Assembly: GCF_019104745.1 (NCBI RefSeq)
Contig: NZ_JAHRWL010000001.1
Span: 124,001 to 188,000 of the forward strand
Direction of reading: 5' to 3'
Source: Thalassococcus arenae
Lineage (GTDB): Bacteria > Pseudomonadota > Alphaproteobacteria > Rhodobacterales > Rhodobacteraceae
Length of the DNA: 64,000 nt
A program made the translations under genes and the position numbers. The notes beneath the pieces were generated by a model. It saw only the letters and a program-made list of their open reading frames with translations. It made no database searches and was not told where the DNA came from. Positions 37,860-47,069 of this stretch are shown in pieces (within the stretch, counting starts at the first letter, position 1; each line of letters opens with the position of its first letter).

Positions 37860-39158
37860 TCACGCGGCGTCGAGGCCGGTCAGTGCCGCGGCAAACTCCT
37901 CGGGGTCGAAAGGGGCCAGGTCGTCGATCTGTTCGCCCACACCGATGGCGTGGATCGGCAGGCCGAAGCGGTCGGCCAGCGCCACCAGAACGCCACCTTT
38001 GGCGGTGCCGTCAAGCTTGGTCATCACGAGGCCCGAGACATCGGCGAGCTTCTGGAAGGTCTCGACCTGGTTCAACGCGTTCTGCCCGGTGGTCGCGTCC
38101 AGCACCAGCAGCGTGTTGTGCGGTGCGTTCGGGTCCTTCTTGCGGATGACGCGAACGATCTTGGCCAGTTCCTCCATCAGGTCGGCGCGGTTCTGCAACC
38201 GGCCCGCCGTATCGATCATCAGCAGATCGGCGCCCTCGGCCTGGGCCTTGGTCATCGCCTCGAAGGCCAGGCTGGCGGGGTCCGACCCCTGCGCCGCTGT
38301 CATCACCGGCACGCCGGCGCGGTCGCCCCAGACCTGAAGCTGTTCGACCGCCGCGGCGCGGAACGTGTCCCCCGCGGCAATCACCACCTTCTTGCCCGCG
38401 GCACGGAACTGGCTGGCCAGCTTGCCGATCGTCGTGGTCTTGCCCGAGCCGTTCACCCCGACCACCAGCACGACCTGCGGCTTGGTCGGGTACAGCGGCA
38501 GCGGCTTGGCCACGGGTTCCATGATCCTGGCGATCTCGCTGGCCAGCAATTCCTTGATCTCGCGCGCGCTGAGTTTGCGGCCCATCCGACCTTCGGCGAT
38601 GTTCGCGGTCACGCGCAGGGCGGTATCCACGCCCATGTCCGAGGTGATCAGCAGCTCTTCGAGGCTTTCCAGCATGGCGTCGTCCAGCACGCGGCGGATT
38701 TCCGGTGCGGCGCCTCGGCGGCCCAGCAGACGGCCCAGCAGGCCCGGCCTGGACATCTCGGGCATGGGCGGGTCCGGCATCGGATCGGACAGCGGCGGGA
38801 TGTCGAGCGGCGGCGCGGATGGCGTCTCGGAAGGGGGCGGCGCGACCGGGTCTTCTTGTGGCGGCAGTTCGACCGGCGGTTCGGGCTCGGGTGCCGGTTC
38901 CGGTTCGCGTTCGGGTTCCGGGACGGGCTGCGGTTCGGGATCGACGGGTTGTGGCGCTTCCGGTTCCGGTTCGGGTTCGGGCGCGGGCTCCGGCTCGGGT
39001 GTTTCGACCGGTGGCGCGACCGGTTCGGGCTCGGTCGGCGCGGGGACTTCCGGGGTCGGCTCCTCGACTCCGCCTTCCTGGACGATGGCATCCAGCCCTT
39101 CGTCGATCTTGGACGAGGACTTGAACAGCCGGTTCTTGAGCTTGCCGAAAAAAGACAT
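37860..39158 (-). CDS. ftsY: signal recognition particle receptor FtsY
   Basis: A 432-residue SRP receptor GTPase that docks ribosome-SRP complexes at the membrane for co-translational insertion. The N-terminal A domain (about 25-120) is an acidic, proline-rich run of Glu-Pro repeats. The N domain follows from about residue 130. The G domain has GVNGSGKTTTIGKLA (P-loop), DTFRAAAVEQL, DTAGRLQ and the specificity motif TKLDGTAKGG. I chose the ATG at 39158 (MSFFGKLKNRLFK, an amphipathic membrane-binding start). It diverges from the lytic transglycosylase gene. A repeat element lies just past its stop. Confidence 0.97.
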   Translation of the reverse strand: MSFFGKLKNRLFKSSSKIDEGLDAIVQEGGVEEPTPEVPAPTEPEPVAPPVETPEPEPAPEPEPEPEAPQPVDPEPQPVPEPEREPEPAPEPEPPVELPPQEDPVAPPPSETPSAPPLDIPPLSDPMPDPPMPEMSRPGLLGRLLGRRGAAPEIRRVLDDAMLESLEELLITSDMGVDTALRVTANIAEGRMGRKLSAREIKELLASEIARIMEPVAKPLPLYPTKPQVVLVVGVNGSGKTTTIGKLASQFRAAGKKVVIAAGDTFRAAAVEQLQVWGDRAGVPVMTAAQGSDPASLAFEAMTKAQAEGADLLMIDTAGRLQNRADLMEELAKIVRVIRKKDPNAPHNTLLVLDATTGQNALNQVETFQKLADVSGLVMTKLDGTAKGGVLVALADRFGLPIHAIGVGEQIDDLAPFDPEEFAAALTGLDAA

Positions 39159-39262
39159 GGCACCGCCTTCGTTTTTCTTCACCTAATATGCCGGCGCGGC
39201 AAAGAAAAGCCGCGCGACAGATGTGAATTGACCTGAAGGCGGGGGCCGGGCATCCCTGTGCC

Positions 39263-40147
39263 ATGCTGCGGCTGCTTGCGATTGCGCTTGTTCTTCTGCC
39301 CGCGCCGGCCTTGCAGGCCGAGCCCGGCACGATGTGCAGCCGTGGCGTGTTCGCCCCCGTGGAGTGCATCCGGCCCAGCCATTTCGTGCACGACACCTGC
39401 CAGGCGATCGCCAATTTTGCCAAGGCACATCTGCTGGATGCGGGGTTCTTTGCGCGGCTGATCTGGCAGGAAAGCCGCTTTGATCCGAATGCCCGCAGCC
39501 CGGCCAATGCCCAGGGCATCGCGCAATTCATCCCCTCGACCGCCGCCTTGCGCGGGCTGCGCGACCCCTACAATCCGGCCGAGGCGCTGGAATTCTCTGC
39601 CGAATATCTCGGCGAACTGGCGCGCCGCTATGGCAATGCCGGACTGGCCGCCGTGGCTTATAACGGCGGCGAAGCGCGCGCCGACGGGCTGGTCGGCGAA
39701 ACCGGCGGGCTGGCGCGCGAGACGGTGGATTACGTCCAGATCATCACCGGCCTGACGGCCGAGACCTGGCGCGACGAACCACCCGAAAACCACGATTTCA
39801 GGCTGCAGAAGGCCAAGGCATTTCTGCCCGCCTGCCACGACCTGGCCCGCAAGCGGCGCCTGACCGCCTTTCCGCGTCCCGAACCCGCGGTCAGACCCTG
39901 GGGTGTGCAGGTGGCCTTCGGGACCACCAAAGGGCGGGCATCCGATCAATTCAAGGCACGCACGCGATCCTGTGCCGCGCTGGTCGAGGGCGAAAAGCCA
40001 GACCTGATCTGGCAGAAAAGCCGCGCCAGCCCCCGCGGCGGCTATTTCATGGTGCGCATCGGTCGCGACGACCGCGACGAAGCCTGGCGCTATTGCGCGC
40101 GGCTCAAGGCGCAGGGTTGTTTGTGCGCGGTGTATCGGAACAGATAG
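39263..40147 (+). CDS. secreted lytic transglycosylase with C-terminal SPOR-like region
   Basis: A 294-residue exported enzyme that cleaves the glycan strands of peptidoglycan. The signal peptide is MLRLLAIALVLLPAPALQA. The SLT domain (about 55-160) has the catalytic glutamate in ARLIWQESRFDPNARS, then GIAQFIPSTA and GLAAVAYNGGEARADG. Residues about 210-294 (WGVQVAFGTTKGRASDQFKA through GGYFMVRIGRDDRDEAWRYC) look like a SPOR-type glycan-binding module with a cysteine pair. It diverges from ftsY. Confidence 0.9.
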   Translation: MLRLLAIALVLLPAPALQAEPGTMCSRGVFAPVECIRPSHFVHDTCQAIANFAKAHLLDAGFFARLIWQESRFDPNARSPANAQGIAQFIPSTAALRGLRDPYNPAEALEFSAEYLGELARRYGNAGLAAVAYNGGEARADGLVGETGGLARETVDYVQIITGLTAETWRDEPPENHDFRLQKAKAFLPACHDLARKRRLTAFPRPEPAVRPWGVQVAFGTTKGRASDQFKARTRSCAALVEGEKPDLIWQKSRASPRGGYFMVRIGRDDRDEAWRYCARLKAQGCLCAVYRNR

Positions 40148-40161
40148 GTCGCCGCCCGAAC

Positions 40162-40788
40162 TCAGACCAAGACGCCGTAGAGAAGAAGGGATTGGGCCGC
40201 GAAATAGGTGACCCAGATCGCACGGGGAAGGACGTTCGCGAACAATCGGTCATCCATCAGTTCGACCGCGATCATCGCGTCGGAAAGGACAAACAGCAAG
40301 GCACCGATGCGCAAGGCCCAATCCCCGGTTTGCCAGGCGGCCAAGGCCATCGCCAAAAGCAGGACGGTATATAGACCCGCCGCCATGCGCAGCGGAACCG
40401 GATGCCCTTTCAAGGCCGCGGTCATGGCACCACCCAGCACGACCAGACCCAGGAAGGGCTGCTCGCGATTGATCTCGACCGCGATCAGAACCTCGACGAT
40501 ATCCGGCTTGAACTGGGCGATATAGCAGATCTGGGCAAACGCGAAAGCCGAAATGCCCAACAGAAATGCCAACCGGGACGACCGCGACAGGGCCCAATCT
40601 CCGGCCGCCGAGAACAGCAAGGCCAGAACCACCAACAAAGGTGCTTGCGCCAGAACGGCGGTTGCGGCCAGCGCCAGAACCGACGCCGTTTTGGTCACCG
40701 ACCGCGCATCCGAAACAGCCGCCATCACGAAACGAAGCTGGTAGGTCATGGCAAGACCAAGCGCCAAGATGGCGGCGAACCAAGTCAA
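40162..40788 (-). CDS. YhhN-family membrane protein (lysoplasmalogenase-like)
   Basis: A 208-residue protein with about eight membrane helices. KTASVLALAATAVLAQAPLL, LLFSAAGDWALSRSSRLAFL and LLFVLSDAMIAVELM keep the polar Lys/Asp positions of the YhhN/TMEM86 family, whose eukaryotic members hydrolyse the vinyl-ether bond of lysoplasmalogen. The bacterial role is less certain. The start appears to be TTG at 40788, immediately after the TGA of the Fdh-beta gene, with GAGG five bases upstream. Translation is therefore probably coupled to the gene before it. A downstream ATG would lose the first helix. Confidence 0.8.
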   Translation of the reverse strand: MTWFAAILALGLAMTYQLRFVMAAVSDARSVTKTASVLALAATAVLAQAPLLVVLALLFSAAGDWALSRSSRLAFLLGISAFAFAQICYIAQFKPDIVEVLIAVEINREQPFLGLVVLGGAMTAALKGHPVPLRMAAGLYTVLLLAMALAAWQTGDWALRIGALLFVLSDAMIAVELMDDRLFANVLPRAIWVTYFAAQSLLLYGVLV

Positions 40789-42474
40789 TCATACCTCGTC
40801 GGCGAAATGCCTGATCGTCAGGCGGATCGGGTTCGGCGCGGCCTGGCCCAAACCGCAGATCGACGCATCGGCCATCGCCTGGCACAACTCTTCCAGAAGC
40901 GGTTGATCCCAACGTTCGGCCTGCATCAGCTTGACCGCCTTCTCGCAACCGACCCGGCAGGGCGTGCACTGGCCGCAGCTTTCATCCTCGAAGAACCGCA
41001 GCATGTTCAGCGCCGCATCGCGGGCGCGGTCCCGGTCGGACAGCACGACCACGGCGGCCGACCCGATGAAGGACCCGTGCGGCTGCAACGTGTCGAAGTC
41101 CAGCGGCACGTCGTTCATCGATGCGGGCAGCAGCCCCGAGGACGGCCCACCCGGCTGATAGGCCTTGAACACGTGACCCTCAGCCATCCCGCCGGCGGCC
41201 TCAATGATGTCGGTGATGGTGGAGCCTGCGGGCAGCAGGTAGACACCCGGCTTCGCGACCCGGCCCGAGACCGAGTAGGAGCGCAGCCCCTTGCGCCCGT
41301 TCTTTTCGATTCCACTCAGGATTTCAGGGCCTTCGCGGCAGATCTTCGCAACCCAGTGCAGGGTTTCGATGTTGTGGACAAGTGTCGGGCGCCCGAACAG
41401 ACCCACCTGCGCCACATAGGGCGGGCGGTGGCGCGGCAGGCCGCGCTTGCCCTCGATCGATTCGATCATCGCGCTTTCTTCGCCGCAGATATAGGCCCCG
41501 GCGCCGCGGCGCAGCTCGACATAGCCTTTGTCCACAAGAGATGCGTCTTCCAACGCCTTGATTTCACAGCGCAGGATCTCCAGCACTGCCGGGTATTCGT
41601 CGCGCATGTAGATATAACAGCGCTCAGCCTCGACGGCCCAGGCAGCGATCAGCATTCCTTCCAGGAAAAGATGGGGTTGGCGTTCGAGATAAAAGCGATC
41701 TTTGAACGTGCCCGGCTCGCCTTCGTCGCCGTTCACAGCCAGGTAGCGCGGGCCGGGATTGGCACGCACGAAGCCCCATTTCTTGCCCGAGGGAAAGCCG
41801 GCGCCGCCCAGCCCCCGCAGCCCGGAGGCCAGAACCGCATCCTGCACCGCCTCCCAATCGCCCTTGGCGCGCAGCGCTTGCAATACCTTGTAGCCGCCGC
41901 CGTCACGATAGGCCGCGATCCCCTCGTAGTCGGGGATATGCGCATGGGTGTCGCCGGCAGCGATGGCGGCCCGGACCTTGTCGGGCGTGGCAAAGTCGAT
42001 GTGGTTGTGTCCCAGCTCCAGCACCGGCGCGGTGTCGCAGCGGCCCATGCAGGGTGCGCGGACGACGCGCACCTGTTCGGGGTCCAGCCCGTCCTCCAGA
42101 GCCGCCTTCAACGCCTGTGCGCCGGCCAATTCGCAAGACAGCGAATCGCAGACCCGGATGGTCAGCGCAGGCGGCGGTGTCTCGCCTTCTTTCACCACGT
42201 CGAAATGCGCATAGAAGGTCGCGACCTCGTAGATCTCGGCCATCGCCAGGCGCATTTCCTCGCCAAGCGCGCGCAGATGCGCGGCCGACAGGTGGCCATG
42301 CGCATCCTGGATCAGGTGCAGGAACTCGATCAGCAAGTCGCGGCGTCGTGGCCTGTCGCCCAGCAGGGCCCGGATCTCGGCCAGGGCCGCATCGTCCAGT
42401 TGCCGCCCCTTGGGGGTGCGCCGTCCCTTGCCGGGAGCCGATTTCCAGACGCCCTTGTTCTCGTCGAGTGCCAT
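40789..42474 (-). CDS. NuoE-NuoF fusion: NAD-linked formate dehydrogenase beta-type subunit
   Basis: A 561-residue diaphorase subunit. Residues about 20-170 are a thioredoxin-like [2Fe-2S] domain (NuoE type) with CDSLSCELAG and APCMGRCDTAP. The rest is NuoF type: GLRGLGGAGFPSGKKW for FMN, NGDEGEPGTFKDR and GAGAYICGEESAMIESIEGK for NADH. The C-terminal [4Fe-4S] motif is CGQCTPCRVGCEK. This layout matches the beta subunit of tungsten/molybdenum NAD-formate dehydrogenases and HoxF relatives. The catalytic alpha subunit is not adjacent: upstream is the divergent AlkB-like gene and downstream YhhN. Electron transfer to or from NAD is well supported; formate as substrate is inferred. Confidence 0.85.
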   Translation of the reverse strand: MALDENKGVWKSAPGKGRRTPKGRQLDDAALAEIRALLGDRPRRRDLLIEFLHLIQDAHGHLSAAHLRALGEEMRLAMAEIYEVATFYAHFDVVKEGETPPPALTIRVCDSLSCELAGAQALKAALEDGLDPEQVRVVRAPCMGRCDTAPVLELGHNHIDFATPDKVRAAIAAGDTHAHIPDYEGIAAYRDGGGYKVLQALRAKGDWEAVQDAVLASGLRGLGGAGFPSGKKWGFVRANPGPRYLAVNGDEGEPGTFKDRFYLERQPHLFLEGMLIAAWAVEAERCYIYMRDEYPAVLEILRCEIKALEDASLVDKGYVELRRGAGAYICGEESAMIESIEGKRGLPRHRPPYVAQVGLFGRPTLVHNIETLHWVAKICREGPEILSGIEKNGRKGLRSYSVSGRVAKPGVYLLPAGSTITDIIEAAGGMAEGHVFKAYQPGGPSSGLLPASMNDVPLDFDTLQPHGSFIGSAAVVVLSDRDRARDAALNMLRFFEDESCGQCTPCRVGCEKAVKLMQAERWDQPLLEELCQAMADASICGLGQAAPNPIRLTIRHFADEV

Positions 42475-42637
42475 TCCGCGCCTCCTGTCAACGCCGACAA
42501 TCTAGACCACGGTTCTGCCCGCGATAGCCCGAAAAACGACACAGCACACTGCGCCTGCGGCCCCGAATTGCCCAGACGCAGCCGCAATGGTGACGGAATG
42601 CGAAGCGACGACTACGATCGGAGACATGAGGGCGGGT

Positions 42638-43657
42638 ATGATCCGATTCACCGCGGCAACGCTGGGACTGGTGGCGCTGCTGGCGCTGGCACTGGTGCTG
42701 GGCCAGCCGTTTGCCGCGCTGGCGCTGCTGAGCATCACCGTGTTCGCCTATTTCCTCGACAAATTCGCCGTCTTGGCCGGGCCGGACCGACCGGGCCAGG
42801 AATTTCCCGCCGGTCACGGCTTGTCGACCACGTTGGGCCTGCTGCATTTCCCGCTGCTGTACGGCGGGGTCTGGGTGCTGGCGGCCGGACCGTTGCCTGT
42901 TCTGGACAAGGTTCTGATCTTCTTCGCGCTGTCGCTGTTTCTGGGCCAGGTCGGCAATTCCAACGCGCATGAACTGATCCACCGCGCCGACCGCTGGCCG
43001 CGCCGGTTGGGCACGGCGGTCTACTGCTCGCTGCTGTTCGGCCATCACGCCTCGGCCCATACGCGGGTGCACCATGTCCATGCCGCCACCGACCGAGACC
43101 CGAATTCCGCCCGCGCGGGCGAAACCTTCTACGCCTTTGCCCTGCGTGCCTGGGCGGGATCGTTCCGCGAAGGTCTGAGGGCGGAAACCGCGCTGCGAAA
43201 ACACAAGGGCGGTCTGCATCCCTACCTCGTTTACGCCGCCGGCGCATTGACATCGCTGGGTGTCGCGGCGTTGATTGCGGGGGGTTCCGGGATCGTGGCG
43301 CTGCTTGGCCTGTGCCTTTACGCGCAGATGCAGCTGCTGTTGTCGGACTATGTCCAGCATTACGGGTTGCGACGGCGCGAGATCGCCCCGGGCAAACACG
43401 AACCGGTCGGCCCACAGCACAGCTGGAACGCGCCGCATGGCTTCAGCTCGGCCCTGATGCTGAACGCGCCGCGCCATTCCGATCACCACGCGCGCCCGGC
43501 GCGCAGCTATCCGGGGCTGGAACTGGACCGCGCGACGATGCCGATCCTGCCGCATTCGCTTCCGGTGATGGCCGTGCTGGCACTGGTCCCGCCGGTCTGG
43601 CGGCGCGTGATGGACCGCCGCGCGGCGAAATGGACCGGCGCAGCCCTGCCGGCCTGA
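42638..43657 (+). CDS. AlkB-like membrane di-iron fatty-acid desaturase/alkane monooxygenase family
   Basis: A 339-residue integral-membrane enzyme of the AlkB / FA-desaturase family. The histidine boxes that bind two irons are complete: NSNAHELIHRAD near residue 105, HHASAHTRVHHVHAATDRDP near 130 and NAPRHSDHHARP near 265; DYVQHYGLRRRE is the typical AlkB segment. It is shorter than typical AlkB (about 400), and no rubredoxin is visible nearby, so the electron donor is unknown. I chose the ATG at 42638 because GAGGG lies five bases upstream; ATGs at 42587 and 42626 are in frame. It diverges from the diaphorase gene. Confidence 0.82.
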   Translation: MIRFTAATLGLVALLALALVLGQPFAALALLSITVFAYFLDKFAVLAGPDRPGQEFPAGHGLSTTLGLLHFPLLYGGVWVLAAGPLPVLDKVLIFFALSLFLGQVGNSNAHELIHRADRWPRRLGTAVYCSLLFGHHASAHTRVHHVHAATDRDPNSARAGETFYAFALRAWAGSFREGLRAETALRKHKGGLHPYLVYAAGALTSLGVAALIAGGSGIVALLGLCLYAQMQLLLSDYVQHYGLRRREIAPGKHEPVGPQHSWNAPHGFSSALMLNAPRHSDHHARPARSYPGLELDRATMPILPHSLPVMAVLALVPPVWRRVMDRRAAKWTGAALPA

Positions 43658-43713
43658 ACGCGCTCACGCGAATGGGACTTTTGCACGCCGCACCGCTCTG
43701 GCAGGATGCCGCC

Positions 43714-44106
43714 ATGCTTCGAACCGCCGTCCTGCTTGCGCTCTGCGCTACCGCCCTGCCCGCCGCCCAGCCGATGAGCGCGGCAGAATTCGAATCCTAT
43801 GTCACGGGCAAGACCCTGTATTTCGGGATGCAGGGCCAGCCCTACGGGGTCGAGGAATATCTCGACGACCGGCAGGTGCGCTGGTCGTTCCTGGATGGCA
43901 AGTGCAAGGACGGGTTCTGGTACGAGGAAGACAGCCAGATCTGTTTCGTCTACGAGGACAACCCGGCACCGCAATGCTGGACCTTCTTCCGCGAAGGCAG
44001 CGGGCTAAGGGCGGTGTTCCAGAACGATCCGACCGACACGACGCTGTACGAGGCCCAACAGGATGACGAGCCGATGCTTTGCTTCGGCCCGGATGTGGGT
44101 GTGTGA
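43714..44106 (+). CDS. small secreted protein, cysteine-containing (130 aa)
   Basis: A 130-residue exported protein with signal peptide MLRTAVLLALCATALPAAQP. The mature part has KTLYFGMQGQPYGVEEYLDD, then SFLDGKCKDGFWYEEDSQIC and CWTFFREGSGL, with four cysteines that may form disulfides. The pattern of a signal peptide, then F-x-G-x-x-L/W, D-G, aromatic W-Y and paired Cys resembles the protein at 58053-58409, so the two may be distant paralogues. AGGATG precedes the ATG at 43714. It follows the AlkB-like gene on the same strand. Function unknown. Confidence 0.68.
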   Translation: MLRTAVLLALCATALPAAQPMSAAEFESYVTGKTLYFGMQGQPYGVEEYLDDRQVRWSFLDGKCKDGFWYEEDSQICFVYEDNPAPQCWTFFREGSGLRAVFQNDPTDTTLYEAQQDDEPMLCFGPDVGV

Positions 44107-44110
44107 CCGC

Positions 44111-45658
44111 TCAGAACAGCGTCCCCTGGTCGGGCGCATCGTCGGCTTTGGCCTTGCGCGCCGCAGCCCCTCCGATCTTGAGACGGCCATCGGCGAACTC
44201 GATTTCCAGACCCGACGCCGCCTGCGCCTGCACCCTGGTTGTCAGCACGCCCTGGTCGCCGCGCACGACTGCATAGCCGCGCGCCAGCGTGCCCTTGTAG
44301 CTCAGAGTTTCCAGCAGCCGGGCGGCGCCGTCCAACGTCTGTCGATGCGTGTCGAACGGGCGCAGGGGCGCGTCTGCCAGGCGTTTCGCCAGCGCGTCCA
44401 ACCGTTCGCGGCGCTGCGCGAGTTCGACGCGGATCGGCCGTGGCGACAGCCTGTCGGCGCGGCGTCCGAGGGATTCGGCGCGCTGTGCCAACAGCCTCAA
44501 AAGGGCCGGTGACAACCGCGCCGCTCGGTCGGACAAGCGCCTGGATTCATTCGTGATCGCGCGCATGAGCGCAGCGGGGCGCAGCGTTCCGGTGATTTCG
44601 GACAGGCCCAACCGCGCGCGGTCGACGCGGCGCGACAGCGCACCGGGCAACCGGTCGCCCAACACGTCCAGTCGTTGTCGCGGTATGGCCATCAGGCTTT
44701 CGGCGCGCGGCAGCGCCCTGCCCAGGTCGCGCAACCGCTGCGCGGCGCGATCGGTGCGCGCCGTCATCGCGCGGGTCATCCTTGTCTGGGCTTCGCCGGT
44801 CCAGGCCAGCAGTTCCATCCGCACCGGTACCGCCAGTTCCGCCGCCGCAGTGGGCGTCGGCGCGCGCATATCCGACACGAAGTCGATCAGCGTGGTGTCG
44901 GTCTCGTGCCCCACGGCCGAGATCAGCGGGATATCCGATGCCGCCGCCGCCCGCGCGACGATCTCTTCGTTGAAACCCCAGAGATCCTCGACCGACCCGC
45001 CGCCACGCGCGACGATCAGAAGATCGGGCCGCGGCAGCGCGCCCCCCGGCGTCAACCGGTTGAACCCCTCGATGGCCCGGGCGACCTCGGGCGCGCAGGC
45101 CGCGCCCTGTACCGCCACCGGCCAGACCAGAACCTTGCGTGGAAACCGGTCGCGCAACCGGTGCAGGATGTCGCGGATCACCGCACCCGAGGGCGAGGTC
45201 ACGACGCCGATCACCTCGGGCAGATAGGGCAACTTTTTCTTGCGGGCCGGGTCGAACAGCCCCTCGGCCTGCAACTGCGCCTTGCGCTTTTCCAGCATCG
45301 CCATCAACGCACCGGCGCCGGCCGGCCGGATTTCGTCGATCACGATCTGGTATTTCGACTGGCCCGGGAACGTGGTGAGCTTGCCCGTGGCGATCACCTC
45401 CATCCCCTCTTCGGGCTGGGTCTGCTGACGGGCCGCGACGCCCTTCCACATCACGCCCGAGATCACCGCGCGGTCATCCTTGAGGTCAAGATAGATGTGG
45501 CCGGATCGCGGACGGCTGACCCGCCCGACCTCGCCCCGGACCCGGACAAAGGAAAACTCGCCCTCGATCACCCGTTTCACCGCACCCGAGATTTCCGAGA
45601 CGGTGAATTCCGGCGCGTTGCCGCCCTCGCCCTCGGGGGCGTCTTCGATCAGATCCAT
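44111..45658 (-). CDS. xseA: exodeoxyribonuclease VII large subunit
   Basis: A 515-residue nuclease subunit that degrades single-stranded DNA in both directions together with XseB. The N-terminal OB fold reads VSEISGAVKRVIEGEFSFVR, VSRPRSGHIYLDLKDD. The catalytic core contains IGVVTSPSGAVIRDILHRLR, LLIVARGGGSVEDLWGFNEE, and PLISAVGHETDTTLIDFVSD followed by PTPTAAAELAVP. A long helical region with arginine-rich repeats forms the C-terminal coiled coil (about 290-450). The small subunit xseB is not in the window. The gene diverges from purD and ends four bases from a convergent gene. Confidence 0.96.
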   Translation of the reverse strand: MDLIEDAPEGEGGNAPEFTVSEISGAVKRVIEGEFSFVRVRGEVGRVSRPRSGHIYLDLKDDRAVISGVMWKGVAARQQTQPEEGMEVIATGKLTTFPGQSKYQIVIDEIRPAGAGALMAMLEKRKAQLQAEGLFDPARKKKLPYLPEVIGVVTSPSGAVIRDILHRLRDRFPRKVLVWPVAVQGAACAPEVARAIEGFNRLTPGGALPRPDLLIVARGGGSVEDLWGFNEEIVARAAAASDIPLISAVGHETDTTLIDFVSDMRAPTPTAAAELAVPVRMELLAWTGEAQTRMTRAMTARTDRAAQRLRDLGRALPRAESLMAIPRQRLDVLGDRLPGALSRRVDRARLGLSEITGTLRPAALMRAITNESRRLSDRAARLSPALLRLLAQRAESLGRRADRLSPRPIRVELAQRRERLDALAKRLADAPLRPFDTHRQTLDGAARLLETLSYKGTLARGYAVVRGDQGVLTTRVQAQAASGLEIEFADGRLKIGGAAARKAKADDAPDQGTLF

Positions 45659-45729
45659 GCCCTTGCCTCGCTTGCCCTTGTGCCGTCATCATCTTAAAGC
45701 AGCCGCAGAGACGAAAACACCACCCTTTG

Positions 45730-45774
45730 CTTCATCTTGCCAAGCAAACTCCGGGGGTTCGGGGGCTGGCCCCC
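45730..45774. repeat. dispersed repeat variant: CTTCATCTTGCC element plus GGGGGC/GCCCCC hairpin
   Basis: CTTCATCTTGCCAAGCAAAC, then CTCCGGGGGTTC and a GGGGGC-TG-GCCCCC hairpin (45761-45774). It lies in the xseA-purD divergent spacer. It is the least conserved copy of the repeat family: AAACT replaces AAATA. Confidence 0.55.
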
Positions 45775-45804
45775 GATCCACCGCCAACCACGGAGCAGGA
45801 CGCC

Positions 45805-47067
45805 ATGAACATTCTCATCCTCGGCGGCGGCGGGCGCGAACATGCCCTGGCCTGGGCGACCCTGCAGAACCCGAAATGCGACAAGCTGATCGTGGCCCCG
45901 GGCAATGCCGGAATCGCGCAGATCGCCGAATGCGCGACGCTGCCCATCGAGGACGGCGGCACGGTGGCCGAATTCGCGCTGGAAAACGCCATCGACCTCG
46001 TGATCGTCGGACCCGAGGCGCCGCTGGCCGCAGGCGTCGCAGACCGGCTGCGCGAGGCCGGCGTGCTGGTCTTCGGCCCGTCGGCGGCGGCCGCGCGGCT
46101 GGAGGCGTCGAAAAGCTTCACCAAGGAAATCTGCGCCGCGGTGAACGCGCCCACGGCGGGCTACGGTCACTTTACCGATGCCGAGGCGGCCAAGTCCTAT
46201 GTCCGGGCGCAAGGCGCGCCCATCGTGGTCAAGGCCGATGGTCTGGCCGCGGGCAAGGGGGTGATCATCGCCCGGACGATCGCCGAGGCCGAGGCCGCCA
46301 TCGACGACATGTTCGGCGGCGCGTTCGGCGGCGCAGGCGCCGAGGTCGTGATCGAGGAATTCATGACCGGCGAAGAGGCGTCGTTCTTCGTTCTGGTGGA
46401 CGGCGAAACCTGTCTGCCCTGCGGCACCGCCCAGGACCACAAGCGCGTGGGCGAAGGCGATACCGGGCCGAACACGGGCGGCATGGGCGCCTATTCCCCG
46501 GCCCCGGTTCTGTCCGAGGCCATCGCGCAAAAGGCGCTGGACGAGATCGTGCGCCCCACCATGGCCGAGATGGCGCGGCGGGGCATGCCCTATCACGGCG
46601 TGCTCTATGCCGGGTTGATGATCGAGAACGGGCAGCCGCGCCTGGTGGAATACAATGTCCGCTTCGGCGATCCCGAATGCCAGGTGCTGATGCTGCGTCT
46701 GGGCGGACAGGCGCTGGATCTGATCCATGCCTGCGCCGATGGACGCCTGGCCGAGGCCCAGGTGAACTGGGCCGACGACCATGCGATGACGGTGGTCATG
46801 GCGGCGCAGGGCTATCCCGGCGATTACGGGAAAGGCAGCGCGATCAGGGGATTGGACGGCCTGCCCGAAGACAGTTTCCAGATGATGTTCCACGCCGGCA
46901 CCGCCGAACGCGACGGCGCGGTGGTGGCCGCGGGCGGGCGGGTGCTGAACGCCACGGCGCGCGGGCAGAGCCTGGCCGAGGCGCGCGCGCGTGCGTATGC
47001 CCTGGTCGACGCGGTCGACTGGCCGCAAGGCTTCTGCCGCCGCGATATCGGCTGGCGGGCGCTTTAG
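45805..47067 (+). CDS. purD: phosphoribosylamine--glycine ligase
   Basis: A 420-residue GAR synthetase, the second step of purine synthesis, joining phosphoribosylamine and glycine with ATP. It starts MNILILGGGGREHALAW, then VAPGNAGIAQIAEC and VVIGPEAPL-like IVGPEAPLAAGVAD. The ATP-grasp core has FTKEICAAVNAPTAGY, IVVKADGLAAGKGVIIA and GGMGAYSPAPVL, then GLMIENGQPRLVEYNVRFGD. AGGACG lies four bases before the ATG at 45805. A pair of hairpins and a dispersed repeat follow the stop, between it and the convergent cyclo-ligase gene. Confidence 0.97.
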   Translation: MNILILGGGGREHALAWATLQNPKCDKLIVAPGNAGIAQIAECATLPIEDGGTVAEFALENAIDLVIVGPEAPLAAGVADRLREAGVLVFGPSAAAARLEASKSFTKEICAAVNAPTAGYGHFTDAEAAKSYVRAQGAPIVVKADGLAAGKGVIIARTIAEAEAAIDDMFGGAFGGAGAEVVIEEFMTGEEASFFVLVDGETCLPCGTAQDHKRVGEGDTGPNTGGMGAYSPAPVLSEAIAQKALDEIVRPTMAEMARRGMPYHGVLYAGLMIENGQPRLVEYNVRFGDPECQVLMLRLGGQALDLIHACADGRLAEAQVNWADDHAMTVVMAAQGYPGDYGKGSAIRGLDGLPEDSFQMMFHAGTAERDGAVVAAGGRVLNATARGQSLAEARARAYALVDAVDWPQGFCRRDIGWRAL

Positions 47068-47069
47068 CC

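Noticed and set aside
38820-39040. Repetitive Glu-Pro-coding tract resembling a tandem repeat or CRISPR
   Set aside because: The period is short and irregular, lies inside the ftsY A domain, and encodes the expected acidic, proline-rich linker.
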